A DNA stretch of 37,237 bases from Bacteroidia bacterium (GTDB lineage: Bacteria; Bacteroidota; Bacteroidia; Bacteroidales; UBA7960): NCBI GenBank assembly GCA_007695305.1, contig REEA01000085.1:1-37237 (forward strand). The letters are read 5' to 3'. Below the pieces are notes generated by a model, which saw only the letters and a program-made list of their open reading frames with translations, had not been told where the DNA came from and did no database searches. A program made the position numbers and the translations under genes. This document shows, piece after piece, positions 9,263 to 17,886 of this stretch. Positions within the stretch are counted from its first letter, which is position 1. Every line of letters starts with the position of its first letter.

Positions 9263-11563
9263 ATGGTGTCCACAAGCCAGGAGGCAGACAAACAGAAGGA
9301 GCTGGCATCGCGCTATATAAACAGCACAGCGCGGCATATATTTCTGACCGGTAAAGCCGGTACCGGGAAAACCACCTTTCTGAAAAAAATCATACATGAT
9401 ACACATAAGAAAGCCATAGTTGCCGCGCCCACCGGTATTGCAGCCATCAACGCGGGTGGTATTACCCTTCATTCCCTGTTTCAGCTGCCTTTTGCTTCGT
9501 TCATACCTTCCGACAGCGGCCTGGTAAACTTACCAATCACTACCGAAGTAAAAACACCACTCAGCCTGATAAGGGGAATCAAGTTTTTTGATGCCAAACG
9601 CAAATTGCTGCGCGAACTGGAGTTGCTGATCATCGATGAGGTAAGCATGCTCCGCGCCGACATTCTTGACGCCATCGACAGCATACTTCGTCATGTGCGA
9701 CGCCAACGGAAAGTTCCTTTTGGTGGTGTACAGATGCTTTTTATCGGTGACCTTCTGCAGCTTCCGCCGGTGGTCGGGAATGGCGAATGGGCTGTTTTGA
9801 AGCATTTTTATCCGGGCATGTTCTTTTTCAATGCCAGAGTACTAAAAGAAAGTCCACCCGTTTATATTGAGCTGGATCACATTTACCGCCAGACCGACCA
9901 AGACTTTATTTCGCTGCTCAATAAGTTGCGCGACAACCGGGCCAATGCCGAAGAATTAGCCAGGCTCAACCGCCTGGTAAAGCCGGGCTTTGACCCCACC
10001 CACCATGAAGGATATATCTTTCTTACCACCCACAACTACAAAGCCGAGCAAATCAATAAACGGGCAATGCAAAAAATCAGGAAGCCTGAATTTACATATG
10101 ATGCCCTGGTGGAAGGCGACTTTGGTGAAAAGCTTTACCCTGTCGAGTATACACTTCGGCTGAAAGAAGGAGCCCAGGTAATGTTCATCAAGAATGACCA
10201 TTCAGGTGAAAAACGCTATTTCAATGGTAAAATAGGCATCATTGACAGTTTGGGCGATGATTATATCAATGTTCGGTTTGAAGATGGAACACCAACGGTA
10301 AAGGTTGAAAGATATGTTTGGGAAAACAAAAAATATAGTGTTCATCAAGACACCAGCCAAATTGTGGAAACCCTGACGGGCACCTTTTCCCATTACCCCG
10401 TCAAGACAGCCTGGGCCATTACCATACACAAGAGCCAGGGTCTTACTTTTGACAAAGCGGTGATTGATGTATCTTCGGCTTTTGCACCAGGCCAGATTTA
10501 CGTGGCCTTGTCACGCCTATCGGGGCTCAACGGGCTGGTGCTCAGCGAAGCAATCCCTTCAAACCCTCCAAAACAGGAAACCGTGCTCACGGAATTTGCA
10601 AGCAACAGGCTATCTTACAACGCATTACAAGATTCCCTGGAGCAAGATGCTAAAACCTATTTAAACCGGGAGCTTTTAAGGGCTTATGACCTGGATGAGC
10701 TTTGCGACACAGTAAAATGGCATGTAAAAAGCTACAATAAGGACGAAGCCCGCTCCGTCATGCAAGGATTTAAGCCATGGGCAGATGATTTGTATGCCGA
10801 CTGTCTGAGTTTAAAAGTAATTTCCGATCGTTTTCTGAAACAGCTGAAACACCTTATAGCCGCCGGTGATATGGCCGACTTGCAGGCCAGGGTAACGAAA
10901 GCAGGAAACTATTTCAAACCTGAGCTTAAGAAATTCTCACAACGCATCCTTGATCATATCATGAACATCCATATGATGAAAGGCGTGAAAAAATATACTT
11001 CCGAGCTGCGCGACCTTGAAAGCACATTTTTTAGCAAACTACAGTTTTTATCCAAGACAGATACGCTCCTCAAAACCATACCCGCCAATATTGAGCCTAC
11101 GCGAAAAAATACAAATGATCCACAGCTGAATGCTGAAAGAGATAAGATGCTGAGTGAAGAGGTTACCAATATTCTCGCGACCGGCAAAAAACGATCCTCC
11201 AAAAGCAGAAAAAGCATATCAGAGCAGGAAAAACAGGCCGGAAAAGTTAAGGGCCATTCTGCCGCATTAAGCTATGGTCTTTATCTGAAAGGAAAAAGTA
11301 TAGAAGACATTGCAAAAGAACGGGAGCTTTCTGAATCGACGATTATGACGCACATGATCCAATATGTGCAAAAAGGCTTGCTGGATGTGGGCCTTTTTCT
11401 TGAAAAAGAAAAAATGAGCCAAATACTGGCCGCGTCAAAAGCTGTTAACAGCACACGATTAACTGATATTATGGCTGTGTTGGGTGATGAGTTTACTTTC
11501 ACGGATGTGCGCCTGGCCCTTGCTGCAAAAAACAGTGATGATACTGAAAGTCAAGATGTTTGA
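9263..11563 (+). CDS. PIF1-like DNA helicase/ATPase with C-terminal helix-turn-helix domain
   Basis: The 766-aa protein is a superfamily 1 helicase of the PIF1/RecD-like group. It shows Walker A GKAGTGKTT (30-38), the PIF1-style PTGIAAINAGGITLHSLF, Walker B LLIIDEVSML (about 121-130), GDLLQLPPV, and the late motifs TIHKSQGLTFDKAVID and YVALSRLSGLNGL. After the helicase core (to about residue 440) comes an uncharacterised linker, then a C-terminal HTH of the HTH_40 type (about 670-715) around GKSIEDIAKERELSESTI. This helicase-plus-HTH layout recurs in Bacteroidetes. It probably unwinds DNA or DNA-RNA structures during replication or repair, with the HTH adding nucleic-acid contact; this role is inferred. 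The start at ATG 9263 sits directly downstream of the promoter. Confidence 0.88.
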   Translation: MVSTSQEADKQKELASRYINSTARHIFLTGKAGTGKTTFLKKIIHDTHKKAIVAAPTGIAAINAGGITLHSLFQLPFASFIPSDSGLVNLPITTEVKTPLSLIRGIKFFDAKRKLLRELELLIIDEVSMLRADILDAIDSILRHVRRQRKVPFGGVQMLFIGDLLQLPPVVGNGEWAVLKHFYPGMFFFNARVLKESPPVYIELDHIYRQTDQDFISLLNKLRDNRANAEELARLNRLVKPGFDPTHHEGYIFLTTHNYKAEQINKRAMQKIRKPEFTYDALVEGDFGEKLYPVEYTLRLKEGAQVMFIKNDHSGEKRYFNGKIGIIDSLGDDYINVRFEDGTPTVKVERYVWENKKYSVHQDTSQIVETLTGTFSHYPVKTAWAITIHKSQGLTFDKAVIDVSSAFAPGQIYVALSRLSGLNGLVLSEAIPSNPPKQETVLTEFASNRLSYNALQDSLEQDAKTYLNRELLRAYDLDELCDTVKWHVKSYNKDEARSVMQGFKPWADDLYADCLSLKVISDRFLKQLKHLIAAGDMADLQARVTKAGNYFKPELKKFSQRILDHIMNIHMMKGVKKYTSELRDLESTFFSKLQFLSKTDTLLKTIPANIEPTRKNTNDPQLNAERDKMLSEEVTNILATGKKRSSKSRKSISEQEKQAGKVKGHSAALSYGLYLKGKSIEDIAKERELSESTIMTHMIQYVQKGLLDVGLFLEKEKMSQILAASKAVNSTRLTDIMAVLGDEFTFTDVRLALAAKNSDDTESQDV

Positions 11564-11737
11564 TCTGTTTCTGTTAACGGATGACCCGCGAACCTTCCAT
11601 CACAATTGTGAAAAATTCATAAGAAAAATTTCGAAAAATCCAAGCCTTTTCATAAATAATTTATTTTTCCTGCTGTATTTATTGCTTCGGGTTTTTTATG
11701 TATTTTTCGCATTGAAAACTCCAATTGATTTAGTCAT

Positions 11738-12259
11738 ATGCGCATTGAACGTATCAAACCCAGGAAAAATGAGGAAGTTGTGTCCGAAGCAATTGATCTC
11801 TCGCTACTTGAGCCTCTATTAGAAAAGTACAAAAACCGCAAAGGAAATCTGATTCCGCTTTTACAGGGTACGCAAGACATTTACGGCTACCTTCCTATGT
11901 CAGCCTTTGCCCGCATCCATGAAGCTACCGGGCTGGAGCTGAACGAAATGTATGGTGTTGCCACTTTTTATGCTCAATTCCGGCTTGTACCGGCAGGAAA
12001 ACACATTGTTAAGATGTGTCATGGTACCGCCTGCCATGTGCAAAGCGTTACGGCCATCACCGATGAGATATTGGATACCCTTGAGATCAAAGACGGTGAA
12101 ACCACCAAAGACGGTATATTCACCGTTGAAACGGTGGCATGCCTTGGATGCTGCTCGCTGGCCCCGGTGATGATGATTGGGGATGAAACTTACGGCAAAC
12201 TCACTCCCAAACAGGCTGTGAAAATCATCCGTGAAATTCGAAGAAACGAGGTAAATTAA
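11738..12259 (+). CDS. NuoE-like NAD(P)H oxidoreductase [2Fe-2S] subunit
   Basis: The 173-aa protein belongs to the 24-kDa NuoE/HydC/FdsG family of thioredoxin-like ferredoxins that sit beside the FMN subunit in complex I, bifurcating hydrogenases and NAD-linked formate dehydrogenases. The cluster ligands are visible: Cys94 and Cys99 in CHGTACH, then Cys135 and Cys139 in CLGCC. The family hallmarks IYGYLP and GVATFYAQF are also present. It is the first gene of a co-directional set with a NuoF-like protein (93 nt downstream), a GltD/molybdopterin fusion and a ferritin-like protein. No membrane subunits of complex I are nearby, so it most likely belongs to a soluble complex. The 174-nt upstream gap has an imperfect -7-like TATTTTTC at 11701 but no good -33 element. 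Confidence 0.92.
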   Translation: MRIERIKPRKNEEVVSEAIDLSLLEPLLEKYKNRKGNLIPLLQGTQDIYGYLPMSAFARIHEATGLELNEMYGVATFYAQFRLVPAGKHIVKMCHGTACHVQSVTAITDEILDTLEIKDGETTKDGIFTVETVACLGCCSLAPVMMIGDETYGKLTPKQAVKIIREIRRNEVN

Positions 12260-12352
12260 AAAACAGTTTTGGGCAATGGATATAACAGGGTCCGAATCTT
12301 AGCCACTTTATTCCGGATATACCGAACAAACATCAACAATAAAGAAACAAAC

Positions 12353-14131
12353 ATGGAAAAAACGAAGGTAATTGTAGGTTTGGGAAGCTGTGGCATTGCA
12401 GCCGGGGCATCCAAAACATACAATGAATTTCAGAGGATCATACAAACCGACAGGCTGGATGTGGAACTAAAAAAGACCAGCTGTATAGGTATGTGTTACA
12501 GGGAGCCCCTGGTGGAGATCATTGACGACAGCGGCACCTACCTGTACGGCGAAGTGGATCTTCCGCGCGTGGATGAGATCATCGACAAGCATATTAAAAA
12601 ATTTACGCCCATTCCGGAATACATCGTACAGTCGGACAAATACCCGTCGAAGGACCAGGAGTTTTTTGACAGGCAGGTAAAGATCAGTCTGCGGAACTGC
12701 GGACACATTGATCCCGAGTCTATCGAAGAATATGAAGCCCGCGATGGTTACCGGGCCATTCGCAAGATTGCCAACGGGAACATTAGTCCCGACAGGGTGA
12801 TCCAGGATGTGCTGGATTCGGGTCTGCGCGGCCGCGGGGGTGGTGGATTTCCCACAGGCATGAAATGGAAGTTTGCCAAAAATAACCAATCGGAACAAAA
12901 ATACGTGATTTGCAATGCCGATGAGGGAGACCCGGGGGCATTCATGGACAGATCCATACTGGAAGGGGATCCGCACGGTGTGTTGGAGGGGATGATCATT
13001 TGCGGGTATGCCATTGGAGCATCAGAAGGTTACATTTATTGTCGTGCAGAATACCCATTGGCCATCAAACGTTTGAACATTGCCATCTCACAGGCCAGGG
13101 AAAGGGGATATCTGGGCAAGAACGTATTTGGCATCAATGGTTTTGACTTCGACATCATCATCAAAGAAGGAGCCGGGGCATTTGTTTGCGGTGAAGAAAC
13201 CGCCCTGATTGCTTCGATCGAGGGCATGCGGGGCATGCCACGCAGACGTCCCCCCTTCCCTGCCGAGTCGGGCCTCTGGAAAAGTCCGACCAACATCAAC
13301 AATGTGGAAACTTTCATCAACATCCCATGGATCATCCATAACGGACCCCAAGCCTATGCGCAATACGGAACGGAAAAGAGCAAGGGTACCAAGGTATTTG
13401 CACTTACCGGGAAGATCAATCACGGTGGTTTGGTGGAAGTACCTATGGGTATCACCATTAAAGATGTGATTTACAAGCTGGGGGGTGGCATCACCGGCGA
13501 TAAAAAGTTTAAAGCCGTCCAATTGGGCGGACCGTCAGGGGGTTGCATTCCCGAACATCTGAGCCACACCCAGGTCGATTATGATTCAGTGAACGCCACA
13601 GGGGCAATCATGGGGTCAGGCGGCATGGTCGTGATGGATGAAACCACCTGCGTGGTGGACATTGCCAGATTCTTTCTGGATTTTACCCAGAAAGAGAGCT
13701 GCGGAAAGTGCACTTTTTGTCGCCTTGGCACCAAGAGAATGCTGGAGATCCTTACGCGTATAACAGAGGGTGAAGGCCGGGAAGGAGACATCGAAAAACT
13801 GGAAGAGCTGGCGGAAACCATTAAAGACAGCTCACTGTGCGGCCTGGGCCAAACAGCACCAAACCCTGTTCTGACCACCATCAAGTATTTCCGTGACGAG
13901 TATGAAGCGCATATCCGGGATCACAAGTGTCCGGCGCTTAGCTGCAAAAAGCTGCTAACCTACACCGTTATTGATGAGAAATGCACCGGTTGTATGGCTT
14001 GTATTAAGGGTTGTCCGGTTGATGCCATCGAAGGAGAAAAGAAGCAGGTGCACAAAATCCTGCAAGATGTGTGTATCCAGTGCGGTGTTTGTTTTACCAG
14101 ATGTAAATTTGAAGCCATCAGGGTTTCCTGA
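12353..14131 (+). CDS. NuoF-like FMN/NADH-binding subunit with C-terminal ferredoxin
   Basis: This 592-aa flavoprotein starts at ATG 12353; the upstream in-frame ATG at 12269 would add 28 residues that do not fit the family. Order of domains: a thioredoxin-like 2Fe-2S domain (1-85), the NuoF core with FMN/NADH motifs GRGGGGFPTGMKW (about 159) and GAGAFVCGEETAL (about 265), the SLBB and 4Fe-4S region ESCGKCTFCRLG (about 447) with the fourth Cys in SLCGLGQ, and a two-cluster ferredoxin at the C-terminus (CTGCMACIKGCP and CIQCGVCFTRC). This is the layout of HndC/HydB-type subunits of soluble NAD-linked hydrogenases and formate dehydrogenases. The N-terminal domain shows only Cys13 in its first half and SCIGMC in its second, so its cluster may have fewer ligands than usual. 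It would oxidise or reduce NADH and pass electrons to the neighbouring fusion protein. Confidence 0.93.
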   Translation: MEKTKVIVGLGSCGIAAGASKTYNEFQRIIQTDRLDVELKKTSCIGMCYREPLVEIIDDSGTYLYGEVDLPRVDEIIDKHIKKFTPIPEYIVQSDKYPSKDQEFFDRQVKISLRNCGHIDPESIEEYEARDGYRAIRKIANGNISPDRVIQDVLDSGLRGRGGGGFPTGMKWKFAKNNQSEQKYVICNADEGDPGAFMDRSILEGDPHGVLEGMIICGYAIGASEGYIYCRAEYPLAIKRLNIAISQARERGYLGKNVFGINGFDFDIIIKEGAGAFVCGEETALIASIEGMRGMPRRRPPFPAESGLWKSPTNINNVETFINIPWIIHNGPQAYAQYGTEKSKGTKVFALTGKINHGGLVEVPMGITIKDVIYKLGGGITGDKKFKAVQLGGPSGGCIPEHLSHTQVDYDSVNATGAIMGSGGMVVMDETTCVVDIARFFLDFTQKESCGKCTFCRLGTKRMLEILTRITEGEGREGDIEKLEELAETIKDSSLCGLGQTAPNPVLTTIKYFRDEYEAHIRDHKCPALSCKKLLTYTVIDEKCTGCMACIKGCPVDAIEGEKKQVHKILQDVCIQCGVCFTRCKFEAIRVS

Positions 14132-14181
14132 TCATAATTGTTTTCAACTGAATATAGCTTTTCCAGATAAATATCAATAAA

Positions 14182-17100
14182 ATGAGCAAACTGAATATCA
14201 TTATCAACGGAAGAATTGTACGGGGAATACGCGGCGAAACCATCCTTGAGATGTCGCGCAGGTTGGGTATTGAAATCCCCACACTATGCAATGACGACCG
14301 TTTGGAACCTTTTTCGTCCTGTTATTTGTGTGTTGTTGAGGTTGATGGCATGCGCGGCTTACAGCCTGCCTGTTCAACGAAGATTACGGAGGGTATGCGT
14401 ATTGCAACAGATAACGACCGCGTGCATAAATCGCGCAGGTTTGCGCTGGAGTTGCTGGTCAGCAATCACTATGCAGACTGTGCCCCGCCTTGCCGCGAGG
14501 AGTGTCCGGCGGGAGTTGATGTACAAGGTTACATTTCTATGATCAGCAAGGGCAAGCACCGTGAGGCTGTGGAGCTGATCAAGGAAACCAATCCGCTGCC
14601 GGCTATCTGCGGACGAGTCTGCGTAAGACCCTGTGAGCTGGTATGTCGCAGAAACCTCCTGGAAGACATTGGCGTTGGCATTGACTACCTGAAGCGTTAC
14701 ACTTCAGACATTGACATGTTTTCGGAAAACCGTTTCATGCCGGAGGTTAAACCTTCGACAGGGAAAAAAGTGGCCATCATCGGTGCCGGACCCGGAGGCC
14801 TTACGGCAGCCTATTTCCTGGCTAAAGAAGGGCACCATGCTGAAATATTTGAAGCCAGTCCGCACGCCGGTGGTATGCTACGCTATGGCATCCCACCTTA
14901 CCGCCTTCCCAATGAAGTGATTGAAAAAGAGATTGAGGGGATAACCGGCCTGGGGGCAAAAATTCACTATAACCGTCGTTTGGGCGACAATCTCAGCTAT
15001 AAAGATCTCAAAGAAGGATTTGATGCCACCATCCTGGCCATTGGTTCCCAAAAAGGGACAGGGATTGGATGCGAAAACGATGACGCTGAGAATATATTCA
15101 GTGGCATCGATTTTTTGAGAAATATGGAGATGACAGGTCAAAAATATGACTTTTCCGGTAAAAAGGTAGCGGTGATCGGTGGCGGTAATACTGCGATGGA
15201 CTGCTGCCGTACGGCCAAGCGCTGCGGTGCGGAGGAGGTAACTGTTATCTATCGACGGACAGAAAAAGAAATGCCGGCCAACCCCATTGAGATCCACGAA
15301 TCGAAGCTGGAAGGGATCAATTATATGTTTTTGACGGCCCCGGCGAGGGTTAACAAAGATGAAGAGGGTAAGCTGAAGTCTCTGACCTGTGTGCGCATGG
15401 AGCTGGGAGAGCCTGACGCGTCGGGTCGCCGCAGACCGGTAAAAATAGATGGTTCTGAGTTTGATGTTGAGCTTGATTTTATCCTTGCTGCCATCGGGCA
15501 AAAAACGGTGGTGAATTTCATGGAAGACATCAGTCAACATGCTGAAAAACCGCTCAAGCTAAACCGATGGGGAGACATAGACGCCGCTCCCGGCACATTA
15601 CAGACATCTATCGAGAACGTCTTTGCCTGTGGTGACGGCGTTACCGGACCGGCAACCCTGATAGAGGCTATCGCACAGGGCAGGATTGCTGCCCAAAGCG
15701 CAGACAAATGGCTGCGTGGTGAGAAGGTTAGCCCCCCTCCCACCGAGTTTCTCAGCAAAAAAGACAATTTTGAAAAACAGCAGAAACAGGATTATGCAGG
15801 ATATTTTGCTGATCAGATCCGCGAAGAAATGCCCACGCTTGATCCGGCAAAAAGGGACAATTTTGACGAGGTTGAGCTAGGCTATACCGATGAAGCAGCC
15901 ATTAAGGAAACGCTGCGATGCCTGGAATGCGGCTGTTCGGAGTTATATACCTGCGACCTGAAAAAATATGCCAACGACTACCAGGCTGAGCAAAAGCGAT
16001 TTGGCGGAGATTATAAAAAACACGAGGTCAATTTTGACCATCCTTTTGTGGAGATAGACAACAACAAATGCATCTTATGCTCCCGCTGCATCCGTATCTG
16101 CGCTGAGGTAAACGGTGCCAATGCTTTGGGACTTGTAAACAGGGGATTTGAAACCTATGTGGCACCGAGCATGGATGGCCCCTTGCAGGAAACAAACTGC
16201 GAATCATGCGGCCTGTGTATTGATACCTGTCCTACAGGTGCCATCACCGAAAACGTAGCTTTTAAAACCATGCCGGTTGAAATGGAAACAGTGTCAACCG
16301 TTTGCAATTATTGTTCGGTTGGCTGCGAAATCAATATCCATCACAAAACAGGATTTGCAGCCCGGGTAACCGGAAAAAAAGGCCTCATCAACCATGATGG
16401 AAGCATTTGCAGGTATGCCAAATTCGGATACCATTATCTGAATGACAAAAACAGGATTACCTCCCCCATGAAAAAGGTGAACGGTGAATTTGTGCCCATC
16501 ACTTTTGAGGAGGCTTATGAATTGATCATAGACAAAATCAGGCATACCAATGCCGGCGAAAACGGTTTTTATATCGGGGCCAGGCTGACCAACGAGGAGA
16601 TGTACCTGATTCAGAAGCTGGCCAGGGCCGGCGTAAAGACCAATAATGTAAGCAGCTTTCACTATATGGACAGGGGATCAGGTTACTTTGCCAACAGCAT
16701 GCACCACGTTCCCATCAGCCAGCTAAAACTGGCAAACAAGGTGTATATCCTTGACAGTGAAGTAAACTATGAAAATGCCGTACCCGGTTATTACATGATC
16801 AACAACCGGTTCCGCAGTGGCACACCGCTTGAGCTGGTCACAACAAGCGACAGCAATCGCATGGCACACAAAGCCGACACGGTCACAAAGGTTCACTCAA
16901 CGTATTATTTTGTGAAATCGGTGATCCATTATATGCTTTCCAACAACATGGAAAACCGGATCTATATTGACGATCATTGCCATGATTTTGAGACGTATCG
17001 CGAACAGGTACTGGCGGAGAGTTTTGAATCCCTGGCAGAAAAATCAGGATGCACGCCGGAGGTGATTGCCAAATTTGCCCGGGAGTTCAACAACGAAGCA

Positions 17101-17874
17101 CATGCGGTAGTCATGTATTCTGAAAAGAACCTATCGGCCAACACCTGTCATGAATTGCGCAATCTTTGTTTCATCTCAGGCAAGGCAGGCAAAACTGCCA
17201 GCGGTCTCTTCTCCATGAAAGAAAAAAACAATTCACAAGGCCTGTTCGACATGGGGGCATGTGCGGCCATTGCACCGGGTGGTGTTATGCTAAAGGATGG
17301 GGAGGTCATCGACGCAATGAAGGCACTGTGGAAGCAGGATGCGCTGCCGGAAGAAGTGAGCCAGGATCAATGGGCATTGCTGCAATCAGGTTCTATAAAA
17401 AATTGCTTCATTTTTGGTGAAGATCCCCTGGGTTGTGCGGTGAACAAAACCGAAATAATGGCAGCATTAGACAAGATCAGCTTTATGGTTGTTCAGGATC
17501 TGTTCATGACCGAAACCGCCGCTGCAGCTGATCTGATTCTCCCCGGCTCGCTCCACATGGAGACAGGTGGCAGCTTCACCAATATGCAGAAATTTATACA
17601 GCAATTCGAACCTGTTATGCAAAGTGCCATTCAGCATACGTCGTTTGATCAGCTTGTCCATTTGCATAAGCAGCTTGGTATTGAGTCAGATTATGCATCA
17701 CCGGCAGATGTAATGCTCGAAGTAGCCTCGGCCATGGATCAACAGGGTAAAACCAACGGTCATTACCAGATGGTTTATACTGATCTGGACAATCCGAAGC
17801 GCCGTTTCGGTCATGGTTGCGATTACCTGGTGAAAAGATTTGACAACCATTGGGAAGAAGTATTTTCAACATAA
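14182..17874 (+). CDS. Fusion of 2Fe-2S, GltD-like FAD/NADPH oxidoreductase, ferredoxin and molybdopterin-oxidoreductase-like module
   Basis: A 1230-aa multi-cofactor protein. Residues 1-80 form a NuoG-type 2Fe-2S ferredoxin (IPTLCNDD...SSCYLCVVEV). Residues about 96-190 carry the paired 4Fe-4S cysteine motifs of GltD/NfnB (CAPPCREECP, CGRVCVRPCELVC). The FAD site VAIIGAGPGGLTAAYF is near 197, the NADPH site VAVIGGGNTAMDCC near 330, and FACGDGVTGPATLIEA near 480. A two-cluster ferredoxin follows (CILCSRCIRIC, CESCGLCIDTCP, about 630-690), then a FdhA/NuoG-like module from about 705 with the 4Fe-4S motif CNYCSVGC plus Cys in SICRYAKFG. At the formate-dehydrogenase Sec/Cys position (after TNNV) it has Asp830 followed by Arg. 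The region after FTNMQKFIQQF is short, with no visible molydopterin-binding C-terminal domain. It probably receives NADPH and exchanges electrons with the NuoEF-like subunits. Formate dehydrogenase activity is doubtful. Confidence 0.85.
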   Translation: MSKLNIIINGRIVRGIRGETILEMSRRLGIEIPTLCNDDRLEPFSSCYLCVVEVDGMRGLQPACSTKITEGMRIATDNDRVHKSRRFALELLVSNHYADCAPPCREECPAGVDVQGYISMISKGKHREAVELIKETNPLPAICGRVCVRPCELVCRRNLLEDIGVGIDYLKRYTSDIDMFSENRFMPEVKPSTGKKVAIIGAGPGGLTAAYFLAKEGHHAEIFEASPHAGGMLRYGIPPYRLPNEVIEKEIEGITGLGAKIHYNRRLGDNLSYKDLKEGFDATILAIGSQKGTGIGCENDDAENIFSGIDFLRNMEMTGQKYDFSGKKVAVIGGGNTAMDCCRTAKRCGAEEVTVIYRRTEKEMPANPIEIHESKLEGINYMFLTAPARVNKDEEGKLKSLTCVRMELGEPDASGRRRPVKIDGSEFDVELDFILAAIGQKTVVNFMEDISQHAEKPLKLNRWGDIDAAPGTLQTSIENVFACGDGVTGPATLIEAIAQGRIAAQSADKWLRGEKVSPPPTEFLSKKDNFEKQQKQDYAGYFADQIREEMPTLDPAKRDNFDEVELGYTDEAAIKETLRCLECGCSELYTCDLKKYANDYQAEQKRFGGDYKKHEVNFDHPFVEIDNNKCILCSRCIRICAEVNGANALGLVNRGFETYVAPSMDGPLQETNCESCGLCIDTCPTGAITENVAFKTMPVEMETVSTVCNYCSVGCEINIHHKTGFAARVTGKKGLINHDGSICRYAKFGYHYLNDKNRITSPMKKVNGEFVPITFEEAYELIIDKIRHTNAGENGFYIGARLTNEEMYLIQKLARAGVKTNNVSSFHYMDRGSGYFANSMHHVPISQLKLANKVYILDSEVNYENAVPGYYMINNRFRSGTPLELVTTSDSNRMAHKADTVTKVHSTYYFVKSVIHYMLSNNMENRIYIDDHCHDFETYREQVLAESFESLAEKSGCTPEVIAKFAREFNNEAHAVVMYSEKNLSANTCHELRNLCFISGKAGKTASGLFSMKEKNNSQGLFDMGACAAIAPGGVMLKDGEVIDAMKALWKQDALPEEVSQDQWALLQSGSIKNCFIFGEDPLGCAVNKTEIMAALDKISFMVVQDLFMTETAAAADLILPGSLHMETGGSFTNMQKFIQQFEPVMQSAIQHTSFDQLVHLHKQLGIESDYASPADVMLEVASAMDQQGKTNGHYQMVYTDLDNPKRRFGHGCDYLVKRFDNHWEEVFST

Positions 17875-17886
17875 AGAGATATAAAC

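Noticed and set aside
11564-11737. Promoter for the redox operon at TATTTTTC (11701-11708)
   Set aside because: One mismatch in the -7 box and no TTTG at the right distance (nearest TTG leaves 16 nt), so it was not listed as a feature.
14182-17874. Annotation of the fusion protein as a functional formate dehydrogenase
   Set aside because: The Sec/Cys-His pair is replaced by Asp-Arg, the C-terminal molybdopterin domain seems absent, and no Fdh accessory genes are nearby.
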